From Chloroflexota bacterium (lineage in GTDB: Bacteria; Chloroflexota; Anaerolineae; JAADDB01), in assembly GCA_013154135.1 (NCBI GenBank), contig JAADDB010000206.1, positions 1 to 10,679 on the forward strand: a stretch of 10,679 bases of DNA, read 5' to 3'. Numbering within the stretch: position 1 is the stretch's first letter; the number at the start of each line of letters is the position of its first letter. Below are positions 1 to 6,610 of this stretch, piece after piece. The position numbers and the translations under genes were made by a program. The notes under the pieces were generated by a model, which was not told the DNA's origin, made no database searches, and worked only from the letters and a program-made list of their open reading frames with translations.

Positions 1-9
1 GTACACAAA

Positions 10-118
10 CGGTAGGGGCGGTACGGCAGTGCGCCCACCTTAATCGTCAATCGTTACTCATTACTCGTTAGACCCCGGCCCGTCCGCCGCCAAGGGACTA
101 CCGAGTTTCGTCCGTCAA
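10..118 (+). repeat. Modular intergenic repeat, copy 1 (palindrome, heptamer and CCGCC modules)
   Basis: This copy fills most of the leader before degV. It has three modules in a row. At 10-39 is a degenerate form of the palindromic module (GGTAGGGGCG then GTGCGCCCACCTT). At 40-70 is a 7-base tandem array: TTAATCG, TCAATCG, TTACTCA, TTACTCG and a partial TTA. At 77-118 is the core CCCGTCCGCCGCCAAGG followed by GAGTTTCGTCCGTCAA. The same modules recur in the other gaps of the window. No promoter with a good -35/-10 pair is visible here, so the degV transcript may start further upstream, outside the window. Confidence 0.8.
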
Positions 119-153
119 ATAGCAATTAACGATATCCAAAAGGAGGAGGGCGT

Positions 154-1011
154 ATGGCACATGTGGTTTTGATGACCGACACGACCAGCAACATGCCGCA
201 GGAGTGGGTCCAAAGGTATAACGTCAAAGTAGTACCGGTGTACGTCATCTTCGGCGACGAGTCCTTCCGGGATTATGTGGACTTGCCCCCGGAAGAGTTC
301 TACCGTCGCCTGGCCGAGGCCTCGGAGATGCCGAAGACCTCCCAACCCACGCCCCACGATTTCGCCCAAGCCTACCGAGAGGCTGTGGCCGAAGGCGCGG
401 ACGAGGTCATCGGCGTCTACGTGACGGCCAAAGCCAGTGGCACCTGTACTTCGGCCCAAATGGCCGCGGAAATGGTTCCCGACCTCAAGGTCCACGTGGT
501 GGATTCGACCACCACCTCCCTGCCCATGTCTTGGATGGTGGTGGAAGCGGCTCGGGTGTTGGAATCCGGGGGCTCCACAGAAGAAGCCTTGGACGCGATC
601 GAGCGGGTTAAGGCGAACAACGCGCTGATCTTCACCGTCACCGAAGTGGAGCACCTGGCCCACAGCGGGCGCACCGTGGGCGCGGAGAAGGCCACAAAGA
701 CCCCCGTCAAGGTAAAGCCCATCGTCTCCCTGGAGGACGGAGTTCCCCAGGCTGTGACCACAGAGCGCACACAACGCAACGCGCTGCGCCGGGTGATCCA
801 AATGGTGAAAGAACGGCTGGGTAACCGCCCCTTGAAGGGGCTCGGCGTGGTCCACGGCAACATCCCGGAGAGGGCCCAATCCTTTGCCGAGGAGGTGAAG
901 GAGGCCTTCGCATATCCCGGGGACGTGGTGGTGGTGGATGTGGGGCCGGCCTTGGCCGTGCACTTTGGCCCCGGAGTGTTAGGAGTGGCCGCGTACTGGG
1001 AGGACGCATGA
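154..1011 (+). CDS. DegV family fatty-acid-binding protein (FakB-like)
   Basis: DegV-family proteins bind one fatty acid. In Firmicutes the FakB members present it to the kinase FakA, which makes acyl-phosphate for phospholipid synthesis. The 285-residue protein has the usual family length. Visible motifs are the N-terminal TDTTSNMP (8-15), the KTSQPTP loop (61-67), SGTCTSA (95-101), DSTTTS (118-123), HSGRT with a conserved-type Arg (170-174) and the C-terminal HFGPGVLG (270-277); these line the fatty-acid carboxylate site in known structures. The ATG at 154 follows a strong AGGAGG at 141-146. The gene ends inside the plsX start (ATGA overlap), so the two are translationally coupled. That pairing supports a role in supplying or recovering acyl-phosphate. 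The family call is secure; the FakB role is inferred, because the kinase gene is not in view. Confidence 0.93.
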   Translation: MAHVVLMTDTTSNMPQEWVQRYNVKVVPVYVIFGDESFRDYVDLPPEEFYRRLAEASEMPKTSQPTPHDFAQAYREAVAEGADEVIGVYVTAKASGTCTSAQMAAEMVPDLKVHVVDSTTTSLPMSWMVVEAARVLESGGSTEEALDAIERVKANNALIFTVTEVEHLAHSGRTVGAEKATKTPVKVKPIVSLEDGVPQAVTTERTQRNALRRVIQMVKERLGNRPLKGLGVVHGNIPERAQSFAEEVKEAFAYPGDVVVVDVGPALAVHFGPGVLGVAAYWEDA

Positions 1012-1976
1012 GCGTTCGCATTGCTTTGGACGCGATGGGTGGCGATTACGCCCCCGCGGAGGTGGTCGCGGGGGCGTTTTTGGCAGCTCGCGCCTTGCCC
1101 GACGTGGAGATCTTCCTCTTCGGCCCTCCTTCCATCCTGCCGGAAGGGGAATCCCCACCTCCGAACGTCCAACTGGTGCCCTCTCACGAGTGGATCGGGA
1201 TGGACGAATCTCCGGTGAAGGCCGTGCGTCAGAAACCGGAAGCGACCATCAACCGGGTGTGTCGCTTTGTCCGGGATGGACACGCGGATGTGGCGGTGAC
1301 CATGGGCCATACGGGCGCCGCGTTCATCGCCGCGCGCTTCGCCTTTGGCATGTTGCCGGGGATCGAACGGCCGGCCGTCCCTGTCCCCTATTTCCGCCTG
1401 CATCCCCACATGGTCATCATCGATGTGGGCGCGAACACAGACGTGCGTCCCCGCCACCTGCTCCAGTTCGCCCGCATGGGCAGTGCGTATGCCCAAGCCA
1501 TGTTCGGGGTTGAACATCCCCGGGTGGGTCTCCTGACCGTGGGCACGGAGCCGCGGAAGGGTTCCCTGGTCATCCAAGCGGCATATGACCTCCTGGAAGC
1601 GAGTGAGTTGAACTTTGTGGGGTCCATCGAAGGGCTGGATGTGGCCCATGGCCGGGTGGACGTGGTGGTTCACGATGGATATGTGGGGAATGTGGTGTTG
1701 AAGCTGACAGAAGGACTGGTGGACGAGCTCCTCTCTCGAGCCCTGGAGCGGGTGCTCCCGGTGGCGGGGCATCAGGCCGAAGCCGTGCGTTCCGCGCTGT
1801 TGGCCCTTCGTGAGGAGAACAGTTACGCGCGCATCGGCGCGGCCCCCCTACTGGGGGTGAACGGTCTCATCTACATCGGACATGGGCGTTCCCGGGCGCG
1901 CGCGGTCGCGGCGGGGCTGAAACAGGCCTATCAGGGCGTCCGCCATGGGTTGCTGGAGCGGTTAATCGACATGTAG
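1008..1976 (+). CDS. plsX: Phosphate acyltransferase PlsX
   Basis: PlsX catalyses acyl-ACP + phosphate to acyl-phosphate + ACP. Acyl-phosphate is the donor used by the membrane acyltransferase PlsY in the first step of phosphatidic acid synthesis. The enzyme is a peripheral cytoplasmic protein. The 322 residues cover the whole family: LDAMGGDYAP (7-16), the INRVCRFVRDGHADVAV segment (81-97), MGHTGA (99-104), GIERPA (118-123), DVGANTDVRPRHLLQFA (139-155), VGLLTVGTE (173-181), DGYVGNVVLK (223-232) and APLLGVNG (279-286). The usual AGNTGA motif reads MGHTGA here, an Asn-to-His change. The ATG at 1008 overlaps the degV stop by four bases and is preceded by GGAGG at 999-1003. It is separated from the yceD-fab cluster by about 4 kb containing an inverted gene, unlike the contiguous yceD-rpmF-plsX-fabD order of many bacteria. 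A hairpin begins ten bases after the stop. Confidence 0.96.
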   Translation: MSVRIALDAMGGDYAPAEVVAGAFLAARALPDVEIFLFGPPSILPEGESPPPNVQLVPSHEWIGMDESPVKAVRQKPEATINRVCRFVRDGHADVAVTMGHTGAAFIAARFAFGMLPGIERPAVPVPYFRLHPHMVIIDVGANTDVRPRHLLQFARMGSAYAQAMFGVEHPRVGLLTVGTEPRKGSLVIQAAYDLLEASELNFVGSIEGLDVAHGRVDVVVHDGYVGNVVLKLTEGLVDELLSRALERVLPVAGHQAEAVRSALLALREENSYARIGAAPLLGVNGLIYIGHGRSRARAVAAGLKQAYQGVRHGLLERLIDM

Positions 1977-1986
1977 AGAACTGTCC

Positions 1987-2029
1987 TTGGAGGGTGCTGG
2001 CCGGGCGAAACCCAGCCCGCACCCTCCAA
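1987..2029. repeat. Hairpin module directly after plsX
   Basis: TTGGAGGGTGC (1987-1997) pairs perfectly with GCACCCTCCAA (2019-2029). Inside, GG/CC, C-G and GGG/CCC pairs continue the stem with two mismatches around a five-base CGAAA loop. It begins ten bases after the plsX stop and could block or end transcription or protect the mRNA end. No T-run follows the stem, so it is not a textbook intrinsic terminator. The hairpin at 2336-2388 shares the GGGCGAA core and the 3' flank CCCTCTTCCGGCAC but has a different outer stem. Confidence 0.75.
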
Positions 2030-2335
2030 ACACCCTCTTCCGGCACAGGGGAAATGTCGGCATCTCGCCAAAGTGCGGCCGGGGATCCTGCAGAATTCTT
2101 CTGCCGGGCCACTGTTGTTCCCGTTGCAGTGAGACAGACATTCATTTCTTTCCCCGGGGGACCCGTCCGCCGCCGGGGTACGACCGAGTTTTGTCCGTCA
2201 ATCAGGCACAGGTAGGCGGACATGACCGCACATCGCCGTTCACGAACGGTAGGGGCACACGGCCGTGCGCCCTGTTCAACGGGAAGGGATCTGGTTTTGG
2301 AATAGGAGCTTGTGGATTTCTTTCCCGGGGGGAAC

Positions 2336-2388
2336 GGTTTTGTGTGCGTGGTGGGCGGGCGAAGCCCGCCCACCACGCACACAAAACC
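2336..2388. repeat. Perfect 25-bp inverted repeat with a GAA loop
   Basis: Positions 2336-2360 are exactly complementary to 2364-2388, leaving only GAA at 2361-2363 as the loop. The apex reads GCGAAGC, known as an unusually stable mini-hairpin in DNA. The left arm starts GGTTTTGTGTGCG and the right arm ends CGCACACAAAACC. It lies between two convergent genes, so it could act as a bidirectional transcription barrier, but neither strand has a T-run after the stem. Its flanks belong to the modular repeat found throughout the window. Confidence 0.9.
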
Positions 2389-2502
2389 CTCTTCCGGCAC
2401 GGGGCGAAAACGCCGGAGTTCCGTCAAGGTGCGGACCCGTCCGCCGCCAAGGAGGTACGGCCCCTTGGTGGGCCCAGGAGAGGCGCTTGTCCGCACTCCG
2501 AA

Positions 2503-4716
2503 CTAACGCCGGATGACCGGCAAATAGTGTTGTTGCGCGGGGATGACCACGGTCAGATCAACGCCTTGGAACCGATCTTGCGTGCCGGGGCCGCCGTCAA
2601 TGACCACCGTCGCGTAGTACACCCCCGGCTCCATCCGCTCATTGTGCACTTTCACCACCATCATGGCCGGCGTGACCCCATGCCACGGGTCCAGGGTCAC
2701 CCAATCCAAATTCGGGACGAACGCTTCCCCCTGAGCCGTACGCACGCGCACCCCCGTCTCCGTCACCGCAATCGGCCGCGCTTCAAGCCCGCGAATGCTG
2801 GGGATGACCCCGGCCACCCAGTGGATGGCATGGCCCTGGGGCACGCCGTATTGGACAATGGAAACCCGAGGCGGGGTGTACTCTTCCTGGGGCCACAGGT
2901 TGAGATACAGGCGCTGGGGGCTCACCTTGAGAATAGGGGGGGCGATGGACGCCATCACTGTGATGGTGATGGGAGAATTGCGCACCACCGGATCATCCGC
3001 CTCCACCCGGATAGCCCCCATGTGTAATCCCACCTCCATCTCCCGCGGGTCAATGGTGACGGTAATTTCCGCGGGCGTGGTCCCCACCGTGGGCGTGATA
3101 GACAGCCACTCACTCCCCTCTATCGGCATCGCGTGCCATCCGATGCTCCCGCCCGGGCCCACATTGCGCACCGCGAGGATGTGGTTCAACGGCGGATGTC
3201 CCTTTTGGGCCTCGAAGCTCACCGTCCGGGGTTGAACTTCCAGCTGTGGGGTCACCACGGTCAGGGTGACGGTGATGAACTGAGGACTTTCCAGCGCGCC
3301 GATGCCGTCCACCCGCACGTGCGCGAGGTAGGAACCGCTGGGCAGTCCCTGCGGCATCACGCTGAGGACCAACGTGCCCGGGGTCTGTCCGGAGGTGGGC
3401 TGAATGTGGAGCCAGTCTGTCGCTTCCTCTTCCACGATGCGCGCTTCCCAGGAGATAGGGCCATCTCCCCCCTCGTTGGTAATGCGCACGGCTTGGGCGG
3501 GCACGGGCGTGTACGCCTCGTAGTGGAAAGTGACCTGGTTGGCGCTCAGTCTGAGAACCGGCTTGACCGGGATGCCCGGTCCATCCAAGTTGCCCACGGC
3601 CAGGCTGAGGCGATAAGGGGCCACATGCTGGGTGAACGCGTCACTCTTCTCCGGTTCCGTGTAGATCCGATAGGCCCGTTCCTTGAGGATGACCAGCTCC
3701 CCCCAGCCGTCCCCGTCCAGATCCCCACCGGCGATCCGTTTCCATCCCGGCCCCGCGAAGATCTGAATATCCCGGGGCAGCACATACCCCGCGGGGTTGC
3801 GGACCACGACCGGGACCTGCGTGTCATCGTGGCGCACAAAGAGGACCTCCTCATCCCCGTCCCTGTTCATGTCGAACATGGCCACGTCGTCCATGTTGGG
3901 GTAGAAATCCATCCGGTCCAGCAGACGCAGGCGATTGCCGGCCAACCAGCGATACAGCCAATACGAATCCTGGTAAGGGGGCACCCGTCGGATGGTCGCG
4001 ATCTCCTCCTGGGGCGAGCTGGCATGCGTCTGCCCGACAGCCAGTCCGACCCAGGGCTTCAACTCCACGTAATAGTGGAGCGTGTCCCACGTGCCCCCTT
4101 GTACGATGTAGAAGAGCGCCCGCACATCCCCGAGAACCACGATGTCGTCCCAGCCATCCCCGTCCACATCCCCCGTATCCATCTCCAACACGGGGATATC
4201 CAGGTCCTTTTGGAAGATGACCGGATAATCCCCCTGGGCTCGGGGGTCGAACACCACCATGCGGGCGACGATGGGGCCCCGGTTCGCGGTGTGCGCGGCG
4301 ATGATTTCGTCCTGGCCGTCGTTGTCCACATCCCCCGTGGTCACGGTAACCCATTGGCCCTCCGGAGGGCGCACGTGCCAAGAGACCGGCGTCGAGCCCC
4401 GCTGGACGACCGGGTCGTACACCCGTAGTTCCTTTCCCTGGAGCGCGATGATCTCCTCATCCCCGTCCCCGTTCACATCCCCCAAACGCACCTGCTGCCA
4501 GCCGCCCACCGGTGAACAAAAGGACACGGGCTGCATGTACGGGGCCGTATGGGGGTCGACCACGTGGATGAACCCTTGTCCGTCGATGAGCACCAGCTCA
4601 TCATCGGGAAGGGAGGCGTGAGGGCTATCCGCGTGGAGGGGAGGGAACAGCCCAAAGAGGAGGAACACCGCGATGCACGCGCTCAGGAGAAGTTGCGTGT
4701 AACTTTTTGTGGGCAT
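2503..4716 (-). CDS. Secreted FG-GAP beta-propeller protein with three BACON-like domains
   Basis: The protein has 737 residues. An N-terminal signal peptide has a short basic start, a hydrophobic core (about 9-26) and a likely cleavage near HADS (28-31). Residues about 35-385 carry FG-GAP/VCBS repeats with calcium-loop motifs GDVNGDGDEE (79-88), GDVDNDGQDE (128-137), GDVDGDGWDD (182-191), FDMNRDGDEE (281-290) and GDLDGDGWGE (331-340). Degenerate versions lie near 226-240 and 374-381. The roughly 50-residue spacing suggests a seven-bladed propeller. Three BACON-like beta-sandwich domains follow (about 388-488, 491-590 and 595-725), with signatures such as DWLHIQPTSGQTPG and EWLSITPTVGTTP; the third has an insertion of about 40 residues. 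The protein ends YLPVIRR. A GAGGTGA ribosome site lies at 4723-4729. It is probably an extracellular or surface protein involved in binding or adhesion; the ligand is unknown. No catalytic motif is visible. Confidence 0.85.
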   Translation of the reverse strand: MPTKSYTQLLLSACIAVFLLFGLFPPLHADSPHASLPDDELVLIDGQGFIHVVDPHTAPYMQPVSFCSPVGGWQQVRLGDVNGDGDEEIIALQGKELRVYDPVVQRGSTPVSWHVRPPEGQWVTVTTGDVDNDGQDEIIAAHTANRGPIVARMVVFDPRAQGDYPVIFQKDLDIPVLEMDTGDVDGDGWDDIVVLGDVRALFYIVQGGTWDTLHYYVELKPWVGLAVGQTHASSPQEEIATIRRVPPYQDSYWLYRWLAGNRLRLLDRMDFYPNMDDVAMFDMNRDGDEEVLFVRHDDTQVPVVVRNPAGYVLPRDIQIFAGPGWKRIAGGDLDGDGWGELVILKERAYRIYTEPEKSDAFTQHVAPYRLSLAVGNLDGPGIPVKPVLRLSANQVTFHYEAYTPVPAQAVRITNEGGDGPISWEARIVEEEATDWLHIQPTSGQTPGTLVLSVMPQGLPSGSYLAHVRVDGIGALESPQFITVTLTVVTPQLEVQPRTVSFEAQKGHPPLNHILAVRNVGPGGSIGWHAMPIEGSEWLSITPTVGTTPAEITVTIDPREMEVGLHMGAIRVEADDPVVRNSPITITVMASIAPPILKVSPQRLYLNLWPQEEYTPPRVSIVQYGVPQGHAIHWVAGVIPSIRGLEARPIAVTETGVRVRTAQGEAFVPNLDWVTLDPWHGVTPAMMVVKVHNERMEPGVYYATVVIDGGPGTQDRFQGVDLTVVIPAQQHYLPVIRR

Positions 4717-4784
4717 AAAACGTCACCTCTCATGAAAGTTAGAGGTTTTGCATGGACCGAAGTTCGCGTGTCGACCTCTGGAAC

Positions 4785-4890
4785 CTATCGACAGGTTGAG
4801 ATTTCCGTTTTGTGTGGCGAGAACGTGGGCACCCCGCGGAGGTGCGGCCCCGTCCGCCGCCAAAGTGTCACCGGATTTCACGTCCATCAG
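4785..4890 (+). repeat. Modular intergenic repeat, copy 3 (partial)
   Basis: This copy lies in the 349-base gap between the divergent propeller gene and the winged-helix gene. It holds GGCGAGAACGTGGGCACC (4817-4834), the GGTGCGGCCCCGTCCGCCGCC core (4841-4861, one base change inside the CGGACCCGTCCG palindrome) and the tail CACCGGATTTCACGTCCATC. The hairpin module is missing or eroded. The rest of the gap (4891-5006) shows no repeat module and no gene that I can identify; a candidate promoter follows at 5007-5035. Confidence 0.7.
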
Positions 4891-5006
4891 CCTTTGGATA
4901 AGGGGATTATACCAAGCTCTTGGGCCGAGCAGAAATGGGATGCCTGGGGGCACGGCCGGCAGGTGGTTGTGCAGGGAGCTGCCGGCAAGGCGGTACGATA
5001 GACCTA

Positions 5007-5035
5007 TTGTCTCAACGGAGCTCAGGGCGTATATT
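5007..5035 (+). promoter_or_regulatory. Candidate sigma-70 promoter of the winged-helix gene
   Basis: TTGTCT (5007-5012) is a four-of-six -35 match. It is spaced exactly 17 bases from TATATT (5030-5035), a five-of-six -10 match. The predicted start near 5042 gives a leader of about 24 bases that contains the purine-rich ribosome site GGAAGGAAGGGG just before the ATG at 5066. Confidence 0.55.
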
Positions 5036-5065
5036 GGAATGCGGGAAGGAAGGGGATAAACACCG

Positions 5066-5455
5066 ATGAACGTCGCAGACGTCGTACACTTTCTCTACAC
5101 CCATGTTCGCGGTCTAGCCCATCGGGATATCCTGCAACTGATGGGCAGCATGCCGTATCGTTCCTGGACAGCCCGGGAGATCGCCCGCGCGATCGGGCGT
5201 CCCGCTCAGTTGACGTACCAATACCTGAACTCCCTGGTGTGCTCCGGCATCCTCACCGTGGAAGAGACGGGAGGGCATGTGTACTACCGTCTGACCAGTG
5301 ATCCGTCGCTCCGGGCTCCCCTGTTCCACTGGCTTCGCTCCATGGAGCGGGCGGGTCGGGAGAAGCATTTTCGCCCGGTGCCCGGCTCGGAAGCCCAGGC
5401 CGTACGCGTGCGGTTATCCCCCGCCCGAGGGGTTCTCATCTCCTCCCCAAGGTAA
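5066..5455 (+). CDS. Small winged-helix DNA-binding regulator (ArsR/MarR-like fold)
   Basis: This 129-residue protein has a winged helix over residues about 18-80: DILQLMGSMPYRSWTA (21-36), a helix-turn-helix AREIARAIGRPAQLTYQYLNSL (split as AREIARAIG, 37-45, and RPAQLTYQYLNSL, 46-58), then the wing GILTVEETGGHVYYRLT (61-77). Such domains recognise operator DNA, usually as dimers. The C-terminal 45 residues are basic, with no recognisable metal-binding or ligand motif, so the signal sensed is unknown. The ATG at 5066 follows a GGAAGGAAGGGG ribosome site and a plausible promoter. The gene diverges from the secreted propeller gene across a 349-base gap, making local regulation of that gene a reasonable guess. 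The fold call is fairly safe; family and target are not. Confidence 0.75.
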   Translation: MNVADVVHFLYTHVRGLAHRDILQLMGSMPYRSWTAREIARAIGRPAQLTYQYLNSLVCSGILTVEETGGHVYYRLTSDPSLRAPLFHWLRSMERAGREKHFRPVPGSEAQAVRVRLSPARGVLISSPR

Positions 5456-5511
5456 CTTCCTGATTGACCGCCATGTCAAGGTTTCTGTACGTTGACATGA
5501 ACGCGGAGTAG

Positions 5512-5942
5512 AGATTCTGGTTGCTTTCTTCCCCGGAGAACTGTTTTTGGTAGTTCCACCCGCCAACCACCAAAAATACTTTTCTGGCACGGGGCGAAAA
5601 GGCCAGAATCCCGCGGAGCCCCCAAAGGGACTTTTTCCCGCCAACCCGGCATTCAGCCCTTTAATCGTCACTCATTACTCGTTACCCCATAGCCCCGTCC
5701 GCGGCCCAGGTACTACGGAGTTTTTCAGCCCATCAGATGAATCTCATTCAACGGGAAGAAATCCGGTTTTGGAATAGGCGTCCGTTGACTTCTTTCCCAG
5801 AAAACTGTTTTATGTGGCCGGCACCCACCACAACACTTTTCTGGCACGGGGCGAGAACGTGGGCACCCCTCCGAGGTGCGGACCCGTCCGCCGCCAAGGT
5901 GCGGCTGAATCTTGTTCGCCGGCCAGGGGCTTTTGTCCCAAC
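5512..5942 (+). repeat. Modular intergenic repeat, copy 4 (nearly two cycles)
   Basis: This fills most of the 619-base gap between the winged-helix gene and yceD. Order: end of the GGTTTT/CTTTC block (5517-5535), an eroded hairpin (TTTTTGGT near 5544 against ACCAAAAA near 5570), the GGCACGGGGCGAAAAGG block (5587-5603), the heptamer array (5661-5681), the CCGTCC core with GAGTTTTTCAGCC tail (5695-5730), the TTCAACGGGAAG and GGTTTTGGAATAGG block (5747-5778), a second eroded hairpin (about 5808-5836), GGCACGGGGCGAGAACG (5843-5859) and the CGGACCCGTCCG core (5879-5890). The tail GCGGCTGAATCTTGTTC reappears before fabG. The two hairpin modules lie about 270 bases apart. No gene is apparent. Positions 5456-5511 and 5943-6002 hold nothing I can identify. 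Confidence 0.8.
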
Positions 5943-6002
5943 TTCAGTACTCGTCCTCGTTCCCCAATTAATCGCTATTCCTTCCCCTTGCGTATGATAA
6001 AA

Positions 6003-6031
6003 TTGACAGAGCCAGGTGGTACTTTTATAAT
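6003..6031 (+). promoter_or_regulatory. Consensus sigma-70 promoter of the yceD-rpmF-fab cluster
   Basis: TTGACA (6003-6008) and TATAAT (6026-6031) are both exact consensus hexamers with an ideal 17-base spacer. The start site should be near 6038, giving a leader of about 37 bases before the yceD ATG at 6075. This is the strongest promoter in the window, as expected for a growth-linked ribosomal and lipid gene cluster. No operator is evident around it. Confidence 0.9.
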
Positions 6032-6074
6032 CTTTCGCCTGGCATGCGCTACTCGCGCATAAGGGGTTGGAACC

Positions 6075-6608
6075 ATGCAATTTAACGTATCTGGTTTGTT
6101 AAAAGGTCCCGTGGGTGCTACCCGGGAATATGATTTCGAAGAGCGCGTGTTGGAGCACTTGACCGATGACACGGAGCTGATCCGGCCTATTTCCGGTCAT
6201 GTGCAGTTGATGCGCACCCGAGAGGGAATCCTGGTCACCGGGACGGTGCACACACGCGCGGAGACGGTGTGCAGCCGGTGTTTGGCACCGGCGTACTACG
6301 ATTTGGACGTTCACATCGAGGAGGAGTACTACCCGACGGTTGAGGTGTACACGGGCGCACCCATCCCATGGCAGGAGTTCACGGATGACGAGGCGTTGCT
6401 CATCGACGCCCAACACATCCTGGACATCACCGAGGTGGTGCGCCAGGATTTGATCATCTCGTTGCCCATGAAGCCCCTTTGTTCCGAGTCGTGCAAGGGC
6501 CTATGCCCTGTGTGCGGTGCGGACCTGAACAAAGGGCCTCATGAATGTGTGGAGGAGGACATTGACCCCCGGTGGGCCGCGTTGGCCGGCTTCAAGGTGG
6601 AGCCTTAA
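6075..6608 (+). CDS. yceD: YceD/DUF177 family protein, putative zinc-binding, linked to 23S rRNA accumulation
   Basis: YceD (DUF177) proteins are small cytoplasmic proteins found next to rpmF across bacteria and needed for normal 23S rRNA levels in some species and in plastids. The biochemical role is not settled. The 177 residues show the family hallmarks: the first Cys pair in ETVCSRCLAP (63-72), an acidic middle with DITEVVRQDLIISLPMKPLC (117-136), the second Cys cluster CSESCKGLCPVCGADLN (136-152) and the closing DPRWAALAGF (164-173). C66, C69, C144 and C147 are the likely zinc ligands. The ATG at 6075 follows AAGGGGTTGG and the consensus promoter. rpmF follows after a 158-base spacer containing a repeat copy, an unusually long gap for this pair. 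Confidence 0.93.
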   Translation: MQFNVSGLLKGPVGATREYDFEERVLEHLTDDTELIRPISGHVQLMRTREGILVTGTVHTRAETVCSRCLAPAYYDLDVHIEEEYYPTVEVYTGAPIPWQEFTDDEALLIDAQHILDITEVVRQDLIISLPMKPLCSESCKGLCPVCGADLNKGPHECVEEDIDPRWAALAGFKVEP

Positions 6609-6610
6609 GC

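Larger units (their letters stand above)
1981..2465 (+). repeat. Modular intergenic repeat, copy 2 (about one and a half cycles)
   Basis: This stretch accounts for nearly all of the 526-base gap between the convergent plsX and propeller-protein genes. Order seen: hairpin module (1987-2029), a GGCACAGGGGAAA block (2041-2053), a divergent stretch, the CCGCC core plus GAGTTTTGTCCGTCAA tail (2159-2203), the palindromic module with CACGGCCGTG (2247-2272), the TTCAACGGGAAG/GGTTTTGGAATAGG block (2275-2306), a second hairpin (2336-2388), the GGCACGGGGCGAAAACG block (2396-2412) and a final CGGACCCGTCCG core (2432-2443). The hairpin and following block therefore occur twice, about 350 bases apart. Several open frames cross this region but none resembles a protein; their apparent similarity to one another comes from the repeats. 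Confidence 0.8.

Noticed and set aside
417..1772. Long open frame (451 codons) on the minus strand opposite degV and plsX
   Set aside because: It is antisense to two well-conserved genes, has no recognisable domain, and is rich in His, Arg and Pro as expected for a shadow frame in high-GC coding DNA.
2336..2388. Standard rho-independent terminator
   Set aside because: The stem is very strong but neither strand has the T-run after it that defines intrinsic terminators.
2202..2516. Several short frames with similar peptides (WWAG, PPRTQN) in the repeat region
   Set aside because: The peptide similarity comes from the inverted repeat translated in different frames and strands, not from conserved protein.
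1987..3027. 346-codon plus-strand frame running from the repeat region into the propeller gene
   Set aside because: It crosses a repeat array with hairpins and then lies antisense to a gene with clear domains; no ribosome site or protein family fits.
3133..4428. 431-codon plus-strand frame opposite the propeller gene
   Set aside because: It is a mirror of the opposite strand's FG-GAP and BACON-like coding, with shadow-type composition.
5993..5998. TATGAT as an additional -10 box before yceD
   Set aside because: No acceptable -35 hexamer lies 16-18 bases upstream, and the consensus promoter just downstream explains expression.
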